This document shows positions 51,736 to 59,979 of a stretch of DNA of 64,000 nucleotides, piece after piece (position 1 is the first letter of the stretch; the number at the start of each line of letters is the position of its first letter). Position numbers and translations under genes: made by a program. Source of the stretch: Pyrobaculum islandicum DSM 4184 (GTDB lineage: Archaea; Thermoproteota; Thermoprotei; Thermoproteales; Thermoproteaceae); NCBI RefSeq assembly GCF_000015205.1, contig NC_008701.1, forward strand, positions 372,001 to 436,000, written 5' to 3'. The notes under the pieces are model-generated. The model made no database searches and was not told where the DNA came from. It saw nothing but the letters and a program-made list of their open reading frames with translations.

Positions 51736-52067
51736 TGGCTGAGGGGGGTTTTGAAGATAGAGAACTAGAGGAGATAAGGAGGAGGAAGCTGGAGGAGTTA
51801 CAAAAAAGGGCAGAGCTTGAGCGGCAGGCACAAATAGCGGCAGCTCAGAGAAGAGTTGCATTGAAAAGAATACTCACTCCTGAAGCTCTTGCAAGGTTAG
51901 ATAATATCAGAGTTGTGAGGCCTGAGCTGGCGGAAGCTCTTGAGCAACAGCTGATTGCTCTAGCTTCCTCTGGGAGAGTAAAAGTGCCTATAGATGATGA
52001 GACATTAAAGAAAATTTTAGAGGCTATCTATAGCCAGACACGCCGGGAGTATAGATTTCGTCTCTAA
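51735..52067 (+). CDS. PDCD5 family DNA-binding protein
   Basis: A 110-residue, highly charged protein ([20 protein letters not shown]) with [20 protein letters not shown], the three-helix bundle of the PDCD5/TFAR19 family. Its archaeal role is uncertain; it binds DNA or acts with ribosome genes. Order S19e, PDCD5, L39e is a conserved archaeal set. Confidence 0.9.
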
Positions 52068-52098
52068 AGTTTTTAAACTCTCTGATTAAAACACGGCC

Positions 52099-52254
52099 AT
52101 GGCCCGTAATAAGCCTCTTGGCAAAAAGTTAAGACTAGCCGCCGCGCTTAAGTCTAATAGAAACCCCCCTGTGTGGGTTGTTGTGAAAACTAAGAGAAGA
52201 GTCACTAGATCTCCCACACGTAGACACTGGCGTAGGACGAAGCTAAAGGCTTAG
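52099..52254 (+). CDS. rpl39e: Ribosomal protein L39e
   Basis: A 51-residue basic protein: [40 protein letters not shown] and [10 protein letters not shown], a complete L39e. It starts 31 bp after PDCD5. In most archaea L31e and aIF6 follow at once; here they are 11 kb away at 63128. Its stop overlaps the convergent GGGP synthase by 4 bp. Confidence 0.93.
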   Translation: MARNKPLGKKLRLAAALKSNRNPPVWVVVKTKRRVTRSPTRRHWRRTKLKA

Positions 52255-52979
52255 GCAGATTTTATTGCTCTTATTATCTCGCCGAGTTTCTCAGGTTTCT
52301 CCTCAGCTAAGGTCCCAGTTACTATCACATTTGGCTTCTCCCGCGCAATTGTATAAGCTACCTCTCCGCTTCTAATACCGCCGCCCACAATTAAAATTCT
52401 TGGAAAGACTCTTCTCGCGGCTCTTACCATCTCTGGGGGCGCTGGCTGAGGCGCCCCGCTGCCAGCTTCTAAATACACCGCCTTAAAACCTATGTAATTT
52501 GCAGCTAATGCATATGCCATAACAATGTCGGGCCTTGTGTATGGTATTGGCTTACTCATTGAGACAAAACCTGCGGCGCCGCCGTCACCTATTATAATAT
52601 AAGCTGTTGATATAACTTCCAACTTGGGATAGTGCTTTGCCAATAGGACAGCGCCTTGTATCTGAGCCCCAATTATATAATAGGGGTCTAGCGAGTTTAG
52701 CACGCTGAGAAATAATACGCCATCTGCTTCGTCAGTGAGTTGCGAAATAGAGCCTGGGAAAATTACGACTGGGACGTGCGCTATTGATTTTATGTCTTTG
52801 ACAACTTGTGTAATCTGGCTCTCTCTAATGCCTAAAGATCCGCCGACTAGTATGCCGTCAGTCCCTGCCTCTAAAGCGTATTTAGCAATCTTTAGATAGT
52901 CAACTGATTTATCTGGGTCTATCAATGTGAAGTGTTTCGTACCCTCTACTAGATATTCATATAGTTTCATTGCCATCAA
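52251..52979 (-). CDS. Geranylgeranylglyceryl phosphate synthase
   Basis: A 242-residue TIM barrel. [10 protein letters not shown] near the N terminus, [43 protein letters not shown] and [12 protein letters not shown] are GGGPS motifs. It forms the first ether bond of archaeal lipids from G1P and geranylgeranyl-PP. The start is either ATG 52979 or the third-codon ATG; both overlap the Elf1 end. Confidence 0.95.
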   Translation of the reverse strand: MMAMKLYEYLVEGTKHFTLIDPDKSVDYLKIAKYALEAGTDGILVGGSLGIRESQITQVVKDIKSIAHVPVVIFPGSISQLTDEADGVLFLSVLNSLDPYYIIGAQIQGAVLLAKHYPKLEVISTAYIIIGDGGAAGFVSMSKPIPYTRPDIVMAYALAANYIGFKAVYLEAGSGAPQPAPPEMVRAARRVFPRILIVGGGIRSGEVAYTIAREKPNVIVTGTLAEEKPEKLGEIIRAIKSA

Positions 52980-53241
52980 CTCCTTCTTGTTTTCTTTGCA
53001 GTGGTGTTATTTTGCCCTCTAGATATAGGTCTACGAAAGCGTTATAGTAATCCACAGCCATCCACCCCGGCCGCTCTTCAAATTCGTAACGTAAGCCACA
53101 GTTGCCACATATTACTAAATAGCCGTTTTCTGTCTTTTTTACTGTAACTAATTGAGCGCCACAGTGGGGGCAGGTAAAGATTTTTGGTAATGTCTTCTTT
53201 AGCTTTGGAATTATCTTTCTAGTCTTTCTTCGTCTCCCCAT
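52957..53241 (-). CDS. Elf1-like zinc-ribbon transcription elongation factor
   Basis: A 94-residue protein: basic N terminus [20 protein letters not shown], then FTCPHCGAQ and [13 protein letters not shown], a zinc ribbon with the Elf1 layout, and [20 protein letters not shown] at the C terminus, also diagnostic of Elf1. It overlaps GGGP synthase by 23 bp, so both share a transcript. TTTATATTTA is about 25 nt upstream. Confidence 0.88.
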   Translation of the reverse strand: MGRRRKTRKIIPKLKKTLPKIFTCPHCGAQLVTVKKTENGYLVICGNCGLRYEFEERPGWMAVDYYNAFVDLYLEGKITPLQRKQEGVDGNETI

Positions 53242-53365
53242 ATAACTCGTGGGGAGACCGTAAATATAAATATACGTCAGCTGTAGCGCCTTCGGTCACC
53301 AAATCACCGTAACCCTGACGGCATCACCATAGAGCACTTTATACAAATTTTAAAACTTTAGCGTA

Positions 53366-54595
53366 ATGAAACCTATGAGATATCTGTCTGGCTTAAACCC
53401 AGTTTATAAAGTGGCAGATATCTTACCACAAGTCAACAAAATAGAAGACGTGGAGAAAATCGCCGTATGGGATGCGGCAGGCCGCGTAGTTGCCAGAGAT
53501 GTTATAGCGCCTCACGACTATCCCCCATATCCTAGGGCCGCCTATGACGGCTATGCTGTTAACTCTAGCGCAACGCCGGGAAAGTTCAGAGTCGTCGGAA
53601 CTATTCTCGTAGGGCAATATAGGAGAGATATAGTATTGAATAGCGGCGAGGCCGCTTATGTCACGGTGGGAGCTTTTCTGCCTGAGGGCGCCGACGCTGT
53701 TGTGCCTGAGGAAGCTGTAAAAAGAGAGGGGGAGTACATTCTGGTAGATAGGAAGTTTGAAAAATACGCCAATGTAGACCCTCCTGGCTCATATGTACGT
53801 AAGGGTGTTGTATTATTAAAACAAGGCACTGTAGTCACGCCGTTTGATGTTGTAGGTCTTCTCGACGTCGGCATCACTACGCTATATGCATATAGAAGGG
53901 TACGCGTCGGCATTGTTACAACAGGCGATGAATTAATCGCCCCGCCTATCGATCCAGATACAGCTAGTGAACTAGTGTTACGTGGAAAGGTTATTGAATC
54001 GACGGGATCTCTAGTTGCGTGGTATATCCAGACGTTTATGCCATATGTAGAAGTTAGAGAAAAAATAATCACCGGAGATAGACACGAGGAGGTGCGAGCA
54101 GTAGTAGACAGATTTCTTAAGCTATACGATGCAGTTATTATAACCGGCGGCGCAGGGCCTAGCGAGATAGACCATTTTTACAAACTAGGCTTTGGGGGGC
54201 TTAGAGGATTTCGCATGAAGCCTGGAAGACCTACGAGTGTGGCAGTAGTAGGAGGGAAGCCTGTCTTTGGACTTTCCGGCTATCCGATAAGCGCACTTCA
54301 CGGCGTTATTAGAATCGTAGAGCCAGTTCTCAGATATATGGCGAATGTAAATAAAGCGCCAGGCCACGACTGGCATTATGCGGTAATTACACAAGATATA
54401 CAGGGCGAGATGGCTCAGATTGTGCGGGTAAAACTTGAGGTTACTGAAAGCGGACTTCATGCAATACCTATTAAGGCTAGACACCATAGTTTTACAGAGC
54501 CGGATGCGTGTGGTGTAGCTTTAATACCGCCGGGGGGCGTAAAAAGAGGAGATATAGTTCTAGTATTAACGTACCGCGATATTAGGAGAGGCTAG
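53366..54595 (+). CDS. moeA: Molybdopterin molybdenumtransferase MoeA
   Basis: A 409-residue protein. YPPYPRAAYDGYAVN is the domain-I start, GEAAYVTVGAFLPEGADAVV and PEEAVKREGEY follow, then VGIVTTGDELI, the MoCF motif TGGAGPSEIDHFY and GLSGYPISALHGVIRIVEPV. It inserts Mo or W into molybdopterin for oxotransferases and nitrate/sulfur enzymes. No other moa/mob gene is close. The 3' end overlaps the convergent phosphoribosyltransferase by 30 bp. Confidence 0.95.
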   Translation: MKPMRYLSGLNPVYKVADILPQVNKIEDVEKIAVWDAAGRVVARDVIAPHDYPPYPRAAYDGYAVNSSATPGKFRVVGTILVGQYRRDIVLNSGEAAYVTVGAFLPEGADAVVPEEAVKREGEYILVDRKFEKYANVDPPGSYVRKGVVLLKQGTVVTPFDVVGLLDVGITTLYAYRRVRVGIVTTGDELIAPPIDPDTASELVLRGKVIESTGSLVAWYIQTFMPYVEVREKIITGDRHEEVRAVVDRFLKLYDAVIITGGAGPSEIDHFYKLGFGGLRGFRMKPGRPTSVAVVGGKPVFGLSGYPISALHGVIRIVEPVLRYMANVNKAPGHDWHYAVITQDIQGEMAQIVRVKLEVTESGLHAIPIKARHHSFTEPDACGVALIPPGGVKRGDIVLVLTYRDIRRG

Positions 54596-55282
54596 ACATT
54601 TGCTAAGCTTAATATAGCCTCTTTTAACAAGCATATCCAAAGCGTACAGCATATAGCCAAATCTCTTCTCTACATATTCACTACCGTACCACTCTAGATG
54701 CGCTTGTATTAGTTCGTCAAGACACCACTCGGTTTTTCCAGTCTCTTTTACGATCTTCATAATAAAGCCTGTGGCATCTTCTACGGCATTCCATTGATAG
54801 GCAAACCAAATCCACTCTCTAACCTCTACTGCGTAGAAATCCGGCATAAATTTGGCAACGCTTGTTATTACCTGTAACGCGGCTGTCTTAACCTCTTTTG
54901 GTCTACAACACTCTTCGAGACTCTTTTTTGCAAGCTCGATACTATCGCCAGTGTCGACAATATCGTCTACTACCAACACTCTTTTACCACTTAGATCTAC
55001 GTTAATTGGATATTTCACATAAGCTTTCTCAGCGATTTGTGCAGCAGAAGGCCAATGTACCACTTGTACACTGAGGAGGTCGCTCACGCCAAGCCAATCA
55101 CAGAGAAGGCGCGCTGGTACATAACCGCCGCGGGCCACAGCTACTATTACGTCTGGTTGCCAGTTACTCTCTTTGATTTTCTCTGCTAATTTCCTACTCC
55201 ACTCAACAATTTCGTCAAATGTCACAACTTTTACAGGGATCTTAGGCACGTTGAGGTAAGTTCCTACCCAGTTTATATACAT
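54566..55282 (-). CDS. Purine-type phosphoribosyltransferase
   Basis: A 238-residue protein with DVIVAVARGGYVPARLLCDW and the PRPP motif KRVLVVDDIVDTGDSIELAK. The C-terminal 90 residues are an additional domain with WIWFAYQWNAVEDATGFIMK and a cysteine-poor helical end. It resembles the archaeal Gpt-like hypoxanthine/xanthine family; specificity is unresolved. A hypothetical-protein gene begins 9 bp upstream on the same strand. Confidence 0.82.
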   Translation of the reverse strand: MYINWVGTYLNVPKIPVKVVTFDEIVEWSRKLAEKIKESNWQPDVIVAVARGGYVPARLLCDWLGVSDLLSVQVVHWPSAAQIAEKAYVKYPINVDLSGKRVLVVDDIVDTGDSIELAKKSLEECCRPKEVKTAALQVITSVAKFMPDFYAVEVREWIWFAYQWNAVEDATGFIMKIVKETGKTEWCLDELIQAHLEWYGSEYVEKRFGYMLYALDMLVKRGYIKLSKCLASPNIAVR

Positions 55283-55291
55283 TCAAGAGTA

Positions 55292-56329
55292 TTATTTACA
55301 CGGCTCCACAGTTATAAACGTCGTACCGAAATTGCGACATTTAACTAAACCTTTAAATTCAAAATCCGATGTCCTAACAATACCGCACTCCATATCCACA
55401 CACTGGTTAAAGAGGAGGTTGCCCACTACACATCTATCGCCTTCGCATGATGCGTATTTAGCCCTCTTTCTTCCCCCGTCTACCATCATGTTTATATTGC
55501 CGGCTGCAATATACAGCCCTGCTACATTAAACGCAACGAGCCACCTTCCCATCACTTTTGCAACAATATATGGAAGAGCTCTCAACAGCCCCAAGTCTAC
55601 GGCAACGCCTCCTGGCATAACCACAGGATCTAATGCGGCATAGATCCCAAATAGAAGCAACCAACTCTCATAGCTCAGAGAAAGTCTCCATTTTAACGCG
55701 CTGTAGATGCCATATCGCATAGCTATAGCAAATCCAAGCCACGACTGGTCTATTACCTCAAGCACATCTCTAAACTTCAACAGCCCAAGAAGAGCTGCAG
55801 ATATCTTGTCTAGATTTGGCGGCGTGTAAAGCTTACGCTCTCTTAACCCCCTGGCAATTAATACACCAAGAGTCTCTCTACATCTTCGCAGAGCTATAGG
55901 CTCCCCCCTGCGGTAGATATCCCAAAGAGGACGTGACCCTTTAATAACAGCATATAGATATTCGGCGAGACAATCGCCACTATTTAACCTATCTGTTGCA
56001 TAAAGTTCAGAAATTCTAAGAGCTTTATTTAACCCCTCTGTAAAAACCTCACGGTAGAAAAACCTAGGTATTTCAGGAGGGTCGCTACAGAGATATAGCC
56101 CGCCAACTTTAACAGGACATCTCAAGGCGCGTCTAAATACAACCAATTTTTCGTTTAGATAGACGCCATCTTCTCTAATTTCTACTCTTCCCAATATACG
56201 ACTACCACCAAATTGTAACTTACTACTGTTGATATATAGCGTTTTACTAGGAGATATCTTGATAAAAATATCGGCGAGGTTATCAGCGTTCAAATCCTCG
56301 CTCATCAATCGCCACTCGCCTCTCGTCAC
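55292..56329 (-). CDS. Hypothetical protein with cysteine-rich C terminus
   Basis: A 345-residue protein of unknown function (338 from ATG 56305). The N-terminal third is beta-rich (TLYINSSKLQFGGSRILGRV), the middle is helical (KISAALLGLLKFRDVLEVID), followed by two hydrophobic stretches (PYIVAKVMGRWLVAFNVAGL, YIAAGNINMMV). Near the end lie CEGDRC, NQCVDMEC and VKC, possibly a metal site. It may couple to the phosphoribosyltransferase, starting an operon. I recognise no family. Confidence 0.55.
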   Translation of the reverse strand: MTRGEWRLMSEDLNADNLADIFIKISPSKTLYINSSKLQFGGSRILGRVEIREDGVYLNEKLVVFRRALRCPVKVGGLYLCSDPPEIPRFFYREVFTEGLNKALRISELYATDRLNSGDCLAEYLYAVIKGSRPLWDIYRRGEPIALRRCRETLGVLIARGLRERKLYTPPNLDKISAALLGLLKFRDVLEVIDQSWLGFAIAMRYGIYSALKWRLSLSYESWLLLFGIYAALDPVVMPGGVAVDLGLLRALPYIVAKVMGRWLVAFNVAGLYIAAGNINMMVDGGRKRAKYASCEGDRCVVGNLLFNQCVDMECGIVRTSDFEFKGLVKCRNFGTTFITVEPCK

Positions 56330-56440
56330 CCATAAAAAACAACACAGAAAGATAAAAATTAATACCTAGTTGCCGTATCCACACCATCATCGTGTCTAAC
56401 AACAACTCAGCCAGTGCAGACGTAACATATCAAAGAGACA

Positions 56441-56575
56441 CACAGAGATGTCGTAATAGCTCGCGAAGTACGGCTTTAAAAGGGAGCTACGTGCCGCCCG
56501 GCCCCACGTCCGAGGTTGCCGACAACGGCATAGGCGAGAAGGAGGTTTCTAGACATCGTCTAGGGATGGGCGGAC
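56441..56575 (+). pseudogene. TnpB C-terminal relic
   Basis: The plus strand reads HRDVVIAREVRL, then, after a frame change, LKGSYVPPGPTSEVADNGIG with EKEVSRHRL. This matches the end of TnpB proteins (HRD-N-A---RAL, then CAPPALCPxGPxVNDGIEEK) and the fuller relic at 62929. Only the region after the zinc ribbon is left. A palindrome (CTAGAC-ATC-GTCTAG) lies just downstream at about 56551-56565. Confidence 0.5.
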
Positions 56576-56580
56576 GAAAA

Positions 56581-56967
56581 TCAGACGTCTTTTTCTCTAG
56601 TATACAGCCATGTAAGCTTAGAGAGATCTATTCCCTCGCCGTGTTTTATAAGAGAGAGGACATTCCAGGTTATTACCCCTATGATGATGTGTCTACAAAT
56701 CTTTCCCCCTACTGTATTACCTTCACACGTACACTTAGCCCCATATTCGCCTACTGCGACATAATACCAAACATCTGGTTTTTTCCTTGATCTTACGGCC
56801 AGCCTTAGTCCAACTATCTTACTTCCTCTCTCAACTATTTCAACTATTCTCACAGTCTCAGGAGTTACATAGAAATATAGATCTAGAACCTTCTCTATCC
56901 TTATATCTAAAACTCTAGAGAGGGCCAATAGGAAGTTCTTAATCTGGTCATCAATTTGATACTGCAT
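56581..56967 (-). CDS. SWIM-type zinc finger protein
   Basis: A 128-residue protein. The segment CTCEGNTVGGKICRHIIIGV supplies the CxCx(n)CxH SWIM motif (residues about 93-108), after a beta-rich region (VGLRLAVRSRKKPDVWYYVA). SWIM proteins bind DNA or partner proteins; some archaeal forms act with RecA-family paralogues. A RecA-like ATPase gene is at 58275, which is suggestive. It overlaps the IMPase gene by 17 bp. Confidence 0.7.
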   Translation of the reverse strand: MQYQIDDQIKNFLLALSRVLDIRIEKVLDLYFYVTPETVRIVEIVERGSKIVGLRLAVRSRKKPDVWYYVAVGEYGAKCTCEGNTVGGKICRHIIIGVITWNVLSLIKHGEGIDLSKLTWLYTREKDV

Positions 56968-57703
56968 CTACAAAATCTTCATCTCCTGCTATAATAGAGA
57001 TTCTTGAATCTGGATATTGTTGTCCATAGATTACGTATTTAAAGCCGGGGATATATTTTGAAAACGTCAACGCCCCCGCGATATCTAATACACGTAACCT
57101 CCCTCTGAGGTCTACAAAGCCTTTTGCAATTCCTTCGGCTGTATATATTAGTTCTGCGGCAGAACTGCCCAAACTCCTCCCCTTTAGCCCCATTTTTCGC
57201 AAAATTTCACAAGTCTTGTCAGGAAATCCGTTGCTAATGGCTACAAAAACTATATTACTTTTCCTTCTTCTTTTGATAGGCCTTCCGTTTTTCCGAGCGC
57301 CGAGCTCTGGACTGGCAGTATATATATCTCCCATTGGTAAAATAGATACCGTTGCGTATTCTAAATCCCCAAGCGTTCCTTCTCTGTATTTTCCAGCTGC
57401 TAAAGAAATGGCAAAGATTGGTATCCCGACAGTATAGTTAAGCGAGCCGTCTAGCGGATCAAGAACAAACATATACCGCTCGTCTCCCCATCTATAGACC
57501 CCCCGCTCTTCTGCATATAGAACCCCGCCCTCTCTAAAGTTTTCTTTTAACATATAGTACACCAACTCCTCTATTGCTAAGTCGATTTCTCTAGTTACAT
57601 CATCTCCCTTGTCTAAAATAATTTCGACACCTCGACCTTTTTTGAAGCTATCGAGTAAGTATTGAGAAGCCCGCGCCACAACCGCCTCCAATATACCTAA
57701 CAC
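56951..57703 (-). CDS. Inositol monophosphatase/FBPase family phosphatase
   Basis: A 250-residue enzyme: motif DPLDGSLNYTVGIPIFAISL (catalytic metal site), YAEERGVYRWGDERYMFVLD and LDIAGALTFSKY. Archaeal IMPase family members dephosphorylate inositol-1-P or fructose-1,6-bisphosphate; specificity cannot be told. The starting ATG at 57703 begins MLGILEAVVARASQYL. It overlaps the SWIM gene downstream. Confidence 0.86.
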   Translation of the reverse strand: MLGILEAVVARASQYLLDSFKKGRGVEIILDKGDDVTREIDLAIEELVYYMLKENFREGGVLYAEERGVYRWGDERYMFVLDPLDGSLNYTVGIPIFAISLAAGKYREGTLGDLEYATVSILPMGDIYTASPELGARKNGRPIKRRRKSNIVFVAISNGFPDKTCEILRKMGLKGRSLGSSAAELIYTAEGIAKGFVDLRGRLRVLDIAGALTFSKYIPGFKYVIYGQQYPDSRISIIAGDEDFVDAVSN

Positions 57704-57909
57704 ATTTCCAACTTTTCTATATCTTATTTAAATAGTGCAGATGGATAGTCGCAGCAATTATAAACTTAGCTGTCTGACGACATATGGAAAAGCCAAAGAA
57801 GAGGTTTGTAATTGCGTCTATAGGGTTTTTTTAAAGCCGAATCCTTATATCAAGAAAAGTTTCTGAAAGCCAAGCCCCTTCTGTTGCCAACTCGAAGTCT
57901 ACTATATAA

Positions 57910-58266
57910 TCAACAAAATCTTGCGACACTAGCTACAGCGTTTATATAATCAACAACGTCATTGCCCAGAATTCTTTCTATGTCTCTGATGCCCGAAACC
58001 ACAAATACTTTGACTTTCATACGCCCAGAGTATATGTTATATATAGTTTCTATAATATCACGAAATGTCGTAGCTACTTTAACTCTATTTTCCTCTAACT
58101 CCACTGGGAGTGTTGTCTGCGGAAATAGCGAAAGGTAGAATAGATCACGCGTTGAAGCGAGCTCTTCTAATTTTTTCGCAAGCTTTCTCTTATCTGTCCC
58201 ATATATGCCTACTATCTGAGATTTGTATAGTTCCTCTACGCCAAGAAGCGTTGCGTCTTCAGGCAT
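57910..58266 (-). CDS. Hypothetical protein downstream of RecA-like ATPase
   Basis: About 118 residues from ATG 58266 (MPEDATLLGVEELYKSQIVG); a TTG start at 58284 would add six and overlap the ATPase stop. It shows an alternating helix/strand profile (RKLAKKLEELASTRDLFYLS, VKVFVVSGIRDIERILGNDV) and ends with a cysteine. It lies directly after the shifted ATPase end, so the two are likely cotranscribed. I do not recognise it. Confidence 0.5.
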   Translation of the reverse strand: MPEDATLLGVEELYKSQIVGIYGTDKRKLAKKLEELASTRDLFYLSLFPQTTLPVELEENRVKVATTFRDIIETIYNIYSGRMKVKVFVVSGIRDIERILGNDVVDYINAVASVARFC

Positions 58267-58274
58267 CGGCGACT

Positions 58275-58857
58275 TTATGACCAAGGGTTTTTATTCGGAT
58301 ATACGTAGACGAGCCCTATGCCCTCTAGAAAGTCGAAAAGAAAACGTTCACTAGGGGGCGCATGTCTAGATTTAACAAGATTTAAGATATCTAACTGTAT
58401 GGCCCAGTGCGTTTTCTTTACTCCACACTTTGACTAAGTTATCTGCTATGTAAAACACTTGCTTTGACACGCCCTCTACTACAGCTATGATTGGCATATC
58501 TTTAGAAAGCTGGTAGAGAAAGCCGTGAGCTAATTCTTCTAATTTCTCTTCATGTGGCGCAATCCCATTTATCGTATCTACTACTAGCGCCTCATATTCG
58601 TGGATATGGTCTGCAATAAACTTAGCTATATTCCCTCTAAAGGCTCTTGGGAAGTCGAATACATAGAATTTCTCGGCGTTGGCGCCAACTCTAGCAAAAG
58701 TCGTCTTTAGTATGTTTGGCGGTTCATTTGTACTAATCCACAGTATTCTATTTGTCACTTTGTCGGCAAGTTTAGCGGCAACGCTAGTCTTTCCGCTTCC
58801 AGGCGGCCCGTAGACTACAGTAAGGCCTCTAGAGGCCACTTCCTGAATTACAAACAC
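58275..58857 (-). CDS. RecA-superfamily ATPase, frameshifted near its C terminus
   Basis: The main frame (58372-58857) gives 161 residues with Walker A GPPGSGKTS (17-25) and Walker B-like ALVVDTING, and ends GHTVRYLKSC. Another frame across the stop continues VKSRHAPPSERFLFDFLEGI then GLVYVYPNKNPWS to a stop at 58275. KaiC/RadB-type ATPases end with a similar R-L-x-x-x-K-x-R-x-A-P-x-x-x-R-x-x-F-x-x-x-x-G-I pattern, so one indel near 58375-58390 seems to have broken the gene. A sequencing error, a true mutation or programmed frameshifting are all possible. Confidence 0.65.
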
Positions 58858-58878
58858 ATAGGTGCAACGGTGTATATT

Positions 58879-59304
58879 TTAAAATTTGCAACACGAACTG
58901 AGAGAAGACGCAAGTATCTTAAGCATGTAATTTTCCAAAACTCCTTTTGCTCTCTTGGCGAGACGCTCTGGATTTCTGCGTTCTTTCACCATAGGAGGCA
59001 CAAGAAATGCTTGTCGCTGTACCACCACTAGCTTGCCGACAGAGATGTTAAAAAGCCCTGCATTAAAGAGCTCCCCTAGTAGACAACTTAGACATTTGTA
59101 GAAACGTCTTGGTATATATACGACAACATCTCCATATATCGGAAACTCTACACAATCTTCACATACGCCCCCCTCTCTACACCACATGGCGTAAACAGCG
59201 CCGTTTTCAGTAACAGCCACGTGATAATCTCCTATCGAAGTTATACATTCGAAGTCCCTCCCCTTTATTAGAAAAACTGTTGAAAATATCTCGAACATAG
59301 ACAC
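58879..59304 (-). CDS. Hypothetical cysteine-containing protein
   Basis: A 141-residue protein: MSMFEIFSTVFLIKGRDFEC, then MWCREGGVCEDCVEFPIYGD, YKCLSCLLGELFNAGLFNIS, and a C terminus SSLSSCCKF. The paired cysteines (C-x6-C-x2-C; C-x2-C) suggest a zinc or Fe-S site. It is upstream of the RecA-like ATPase gene with 21 bp spacing, so they may act together. No known family is recognised. Confidence 0.5.
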   Translation of the reverse strand: MSMFEIFSTVFLIKGRDFECITSIGDYHVAVTENGAVYAMWCREGGVCEDCVEFPIYGDVVVYIPRRFYKCLSCLLGELFNAGLFNISVGKLVVVQRQAFLVPPMVKERRNPERLAKRAKGVLENYMLKILASSLSSCCKF

Positions 59305-59343
59305 TCTACCCTCTCATAGCAGTCTTAATAAGGATGTTGGGTA

Positions 59344-59440
<97 letters not shown>

Positions 59441-59500
59441 CGTAGATGTCCTACCCACACTTTTTAAGCTTTTTGCTAAAAGCACGATTAGAGAACGTAG

Positions 59501-59619
59501 CGGGCCCGGTGGGATTCGAACCCACGACCTACGGGTTTCTACGGGCGGCAACCGCCCCTAAGAGCCTCGGCAGGCCCGACTGGGTCCTCCGCCGCTCTAC
59601 CAGGCTGAGCTACGGGCCC
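59501..59619 (-). tRNA. tRNA-Lys (CTT anticodon) with two introns
   Basis: Acceptor GGGCCCG/CGGGCCC, discriminator G, D arm GCTCAGCCTGGTAGAGC, T arm GTGGG-TTCGAAT-CCCAC. Mature anticodon arm GCGG-G-CTCTTAA-CCCGT (anticodon CTT) forms after removal of 23 nt between positions 30 and 31 and 22 nt at the canonical 37/38. From 119 nt, 45 removed leaves 74, the expected length. Confidence 0.9.
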
Positions 59620-59739
59620 TGCATTCAAGAGTTGCCAACTTTATAAGCTTTTCTATATCTCTGATTCATCTCGGCATGTGTAAAACATAGACATCTACAA
59701 CCGCCAGAAACGTTTATATAGGGGGTCTCCTTGGGGTAG

Positions 59740-59979
59740 ATGGAACGAAGGCCAAAAAGAGGGCCGTTTCGTGGACGACGCAGCCCGTCTGGTCCGAAGC
59801 CTGTTAAAGAAGGAGATGTATTAGAGGTGGAAGTTATAGAAAAATCTAGAAAGGGCGATGGGGTTGCAAGAGTTGAAGGATTTGTAATATTTATACCAGG
59901 AGCAGAACCTGGCCAGAGAGTGAAGATACAGATAGAAAAAGTAGGCGGCACCTACGCGATAGGTAAGGTGGTCACCTGA
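59740..59979 (+). CDS. TRAM-domain RNA-binding protein
   Basis: A 79-residue protein: a basic N-terminal tail (ERRPKRGPFRGRRSPSGPKP) and a TRAM beta-barrel (LEVEVIEKSRKGDGVARVEG, FVIFIPGAEPGQRVKIQIEK). Stand-alone TRAM proteins are abundant RNA-binding chaperones in archaea. The ATG at 59740 follows TTTATATAG by about 25 nt. The end overlaps the convergent trpS by 8 bp. Confidence 0.9.
   Translation: MERRPKRGPFRGRRSPSGPKPVKEGDVLEVEVIEKSRKGDGVARVEGFVIFIPGAEPGQRVKIQIEKVGGTYAIGKVVT

Noticed and set aside
53280-53335. Second C/D box sRNA on the minus strand upstream of Elf1
   Set aside because: It has CTGA and a near C box (GTGATGC), but the last C-box base is wrong and the TATA spacing does not fit.
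57782-57835. Tiny frame MEKPKKRFVIASIGFF followed by a T7 run
   Set aside because: A one-base shift gives a longer 50-residue frame, but it overlaps the 57910 gene antisense and no family supports it.
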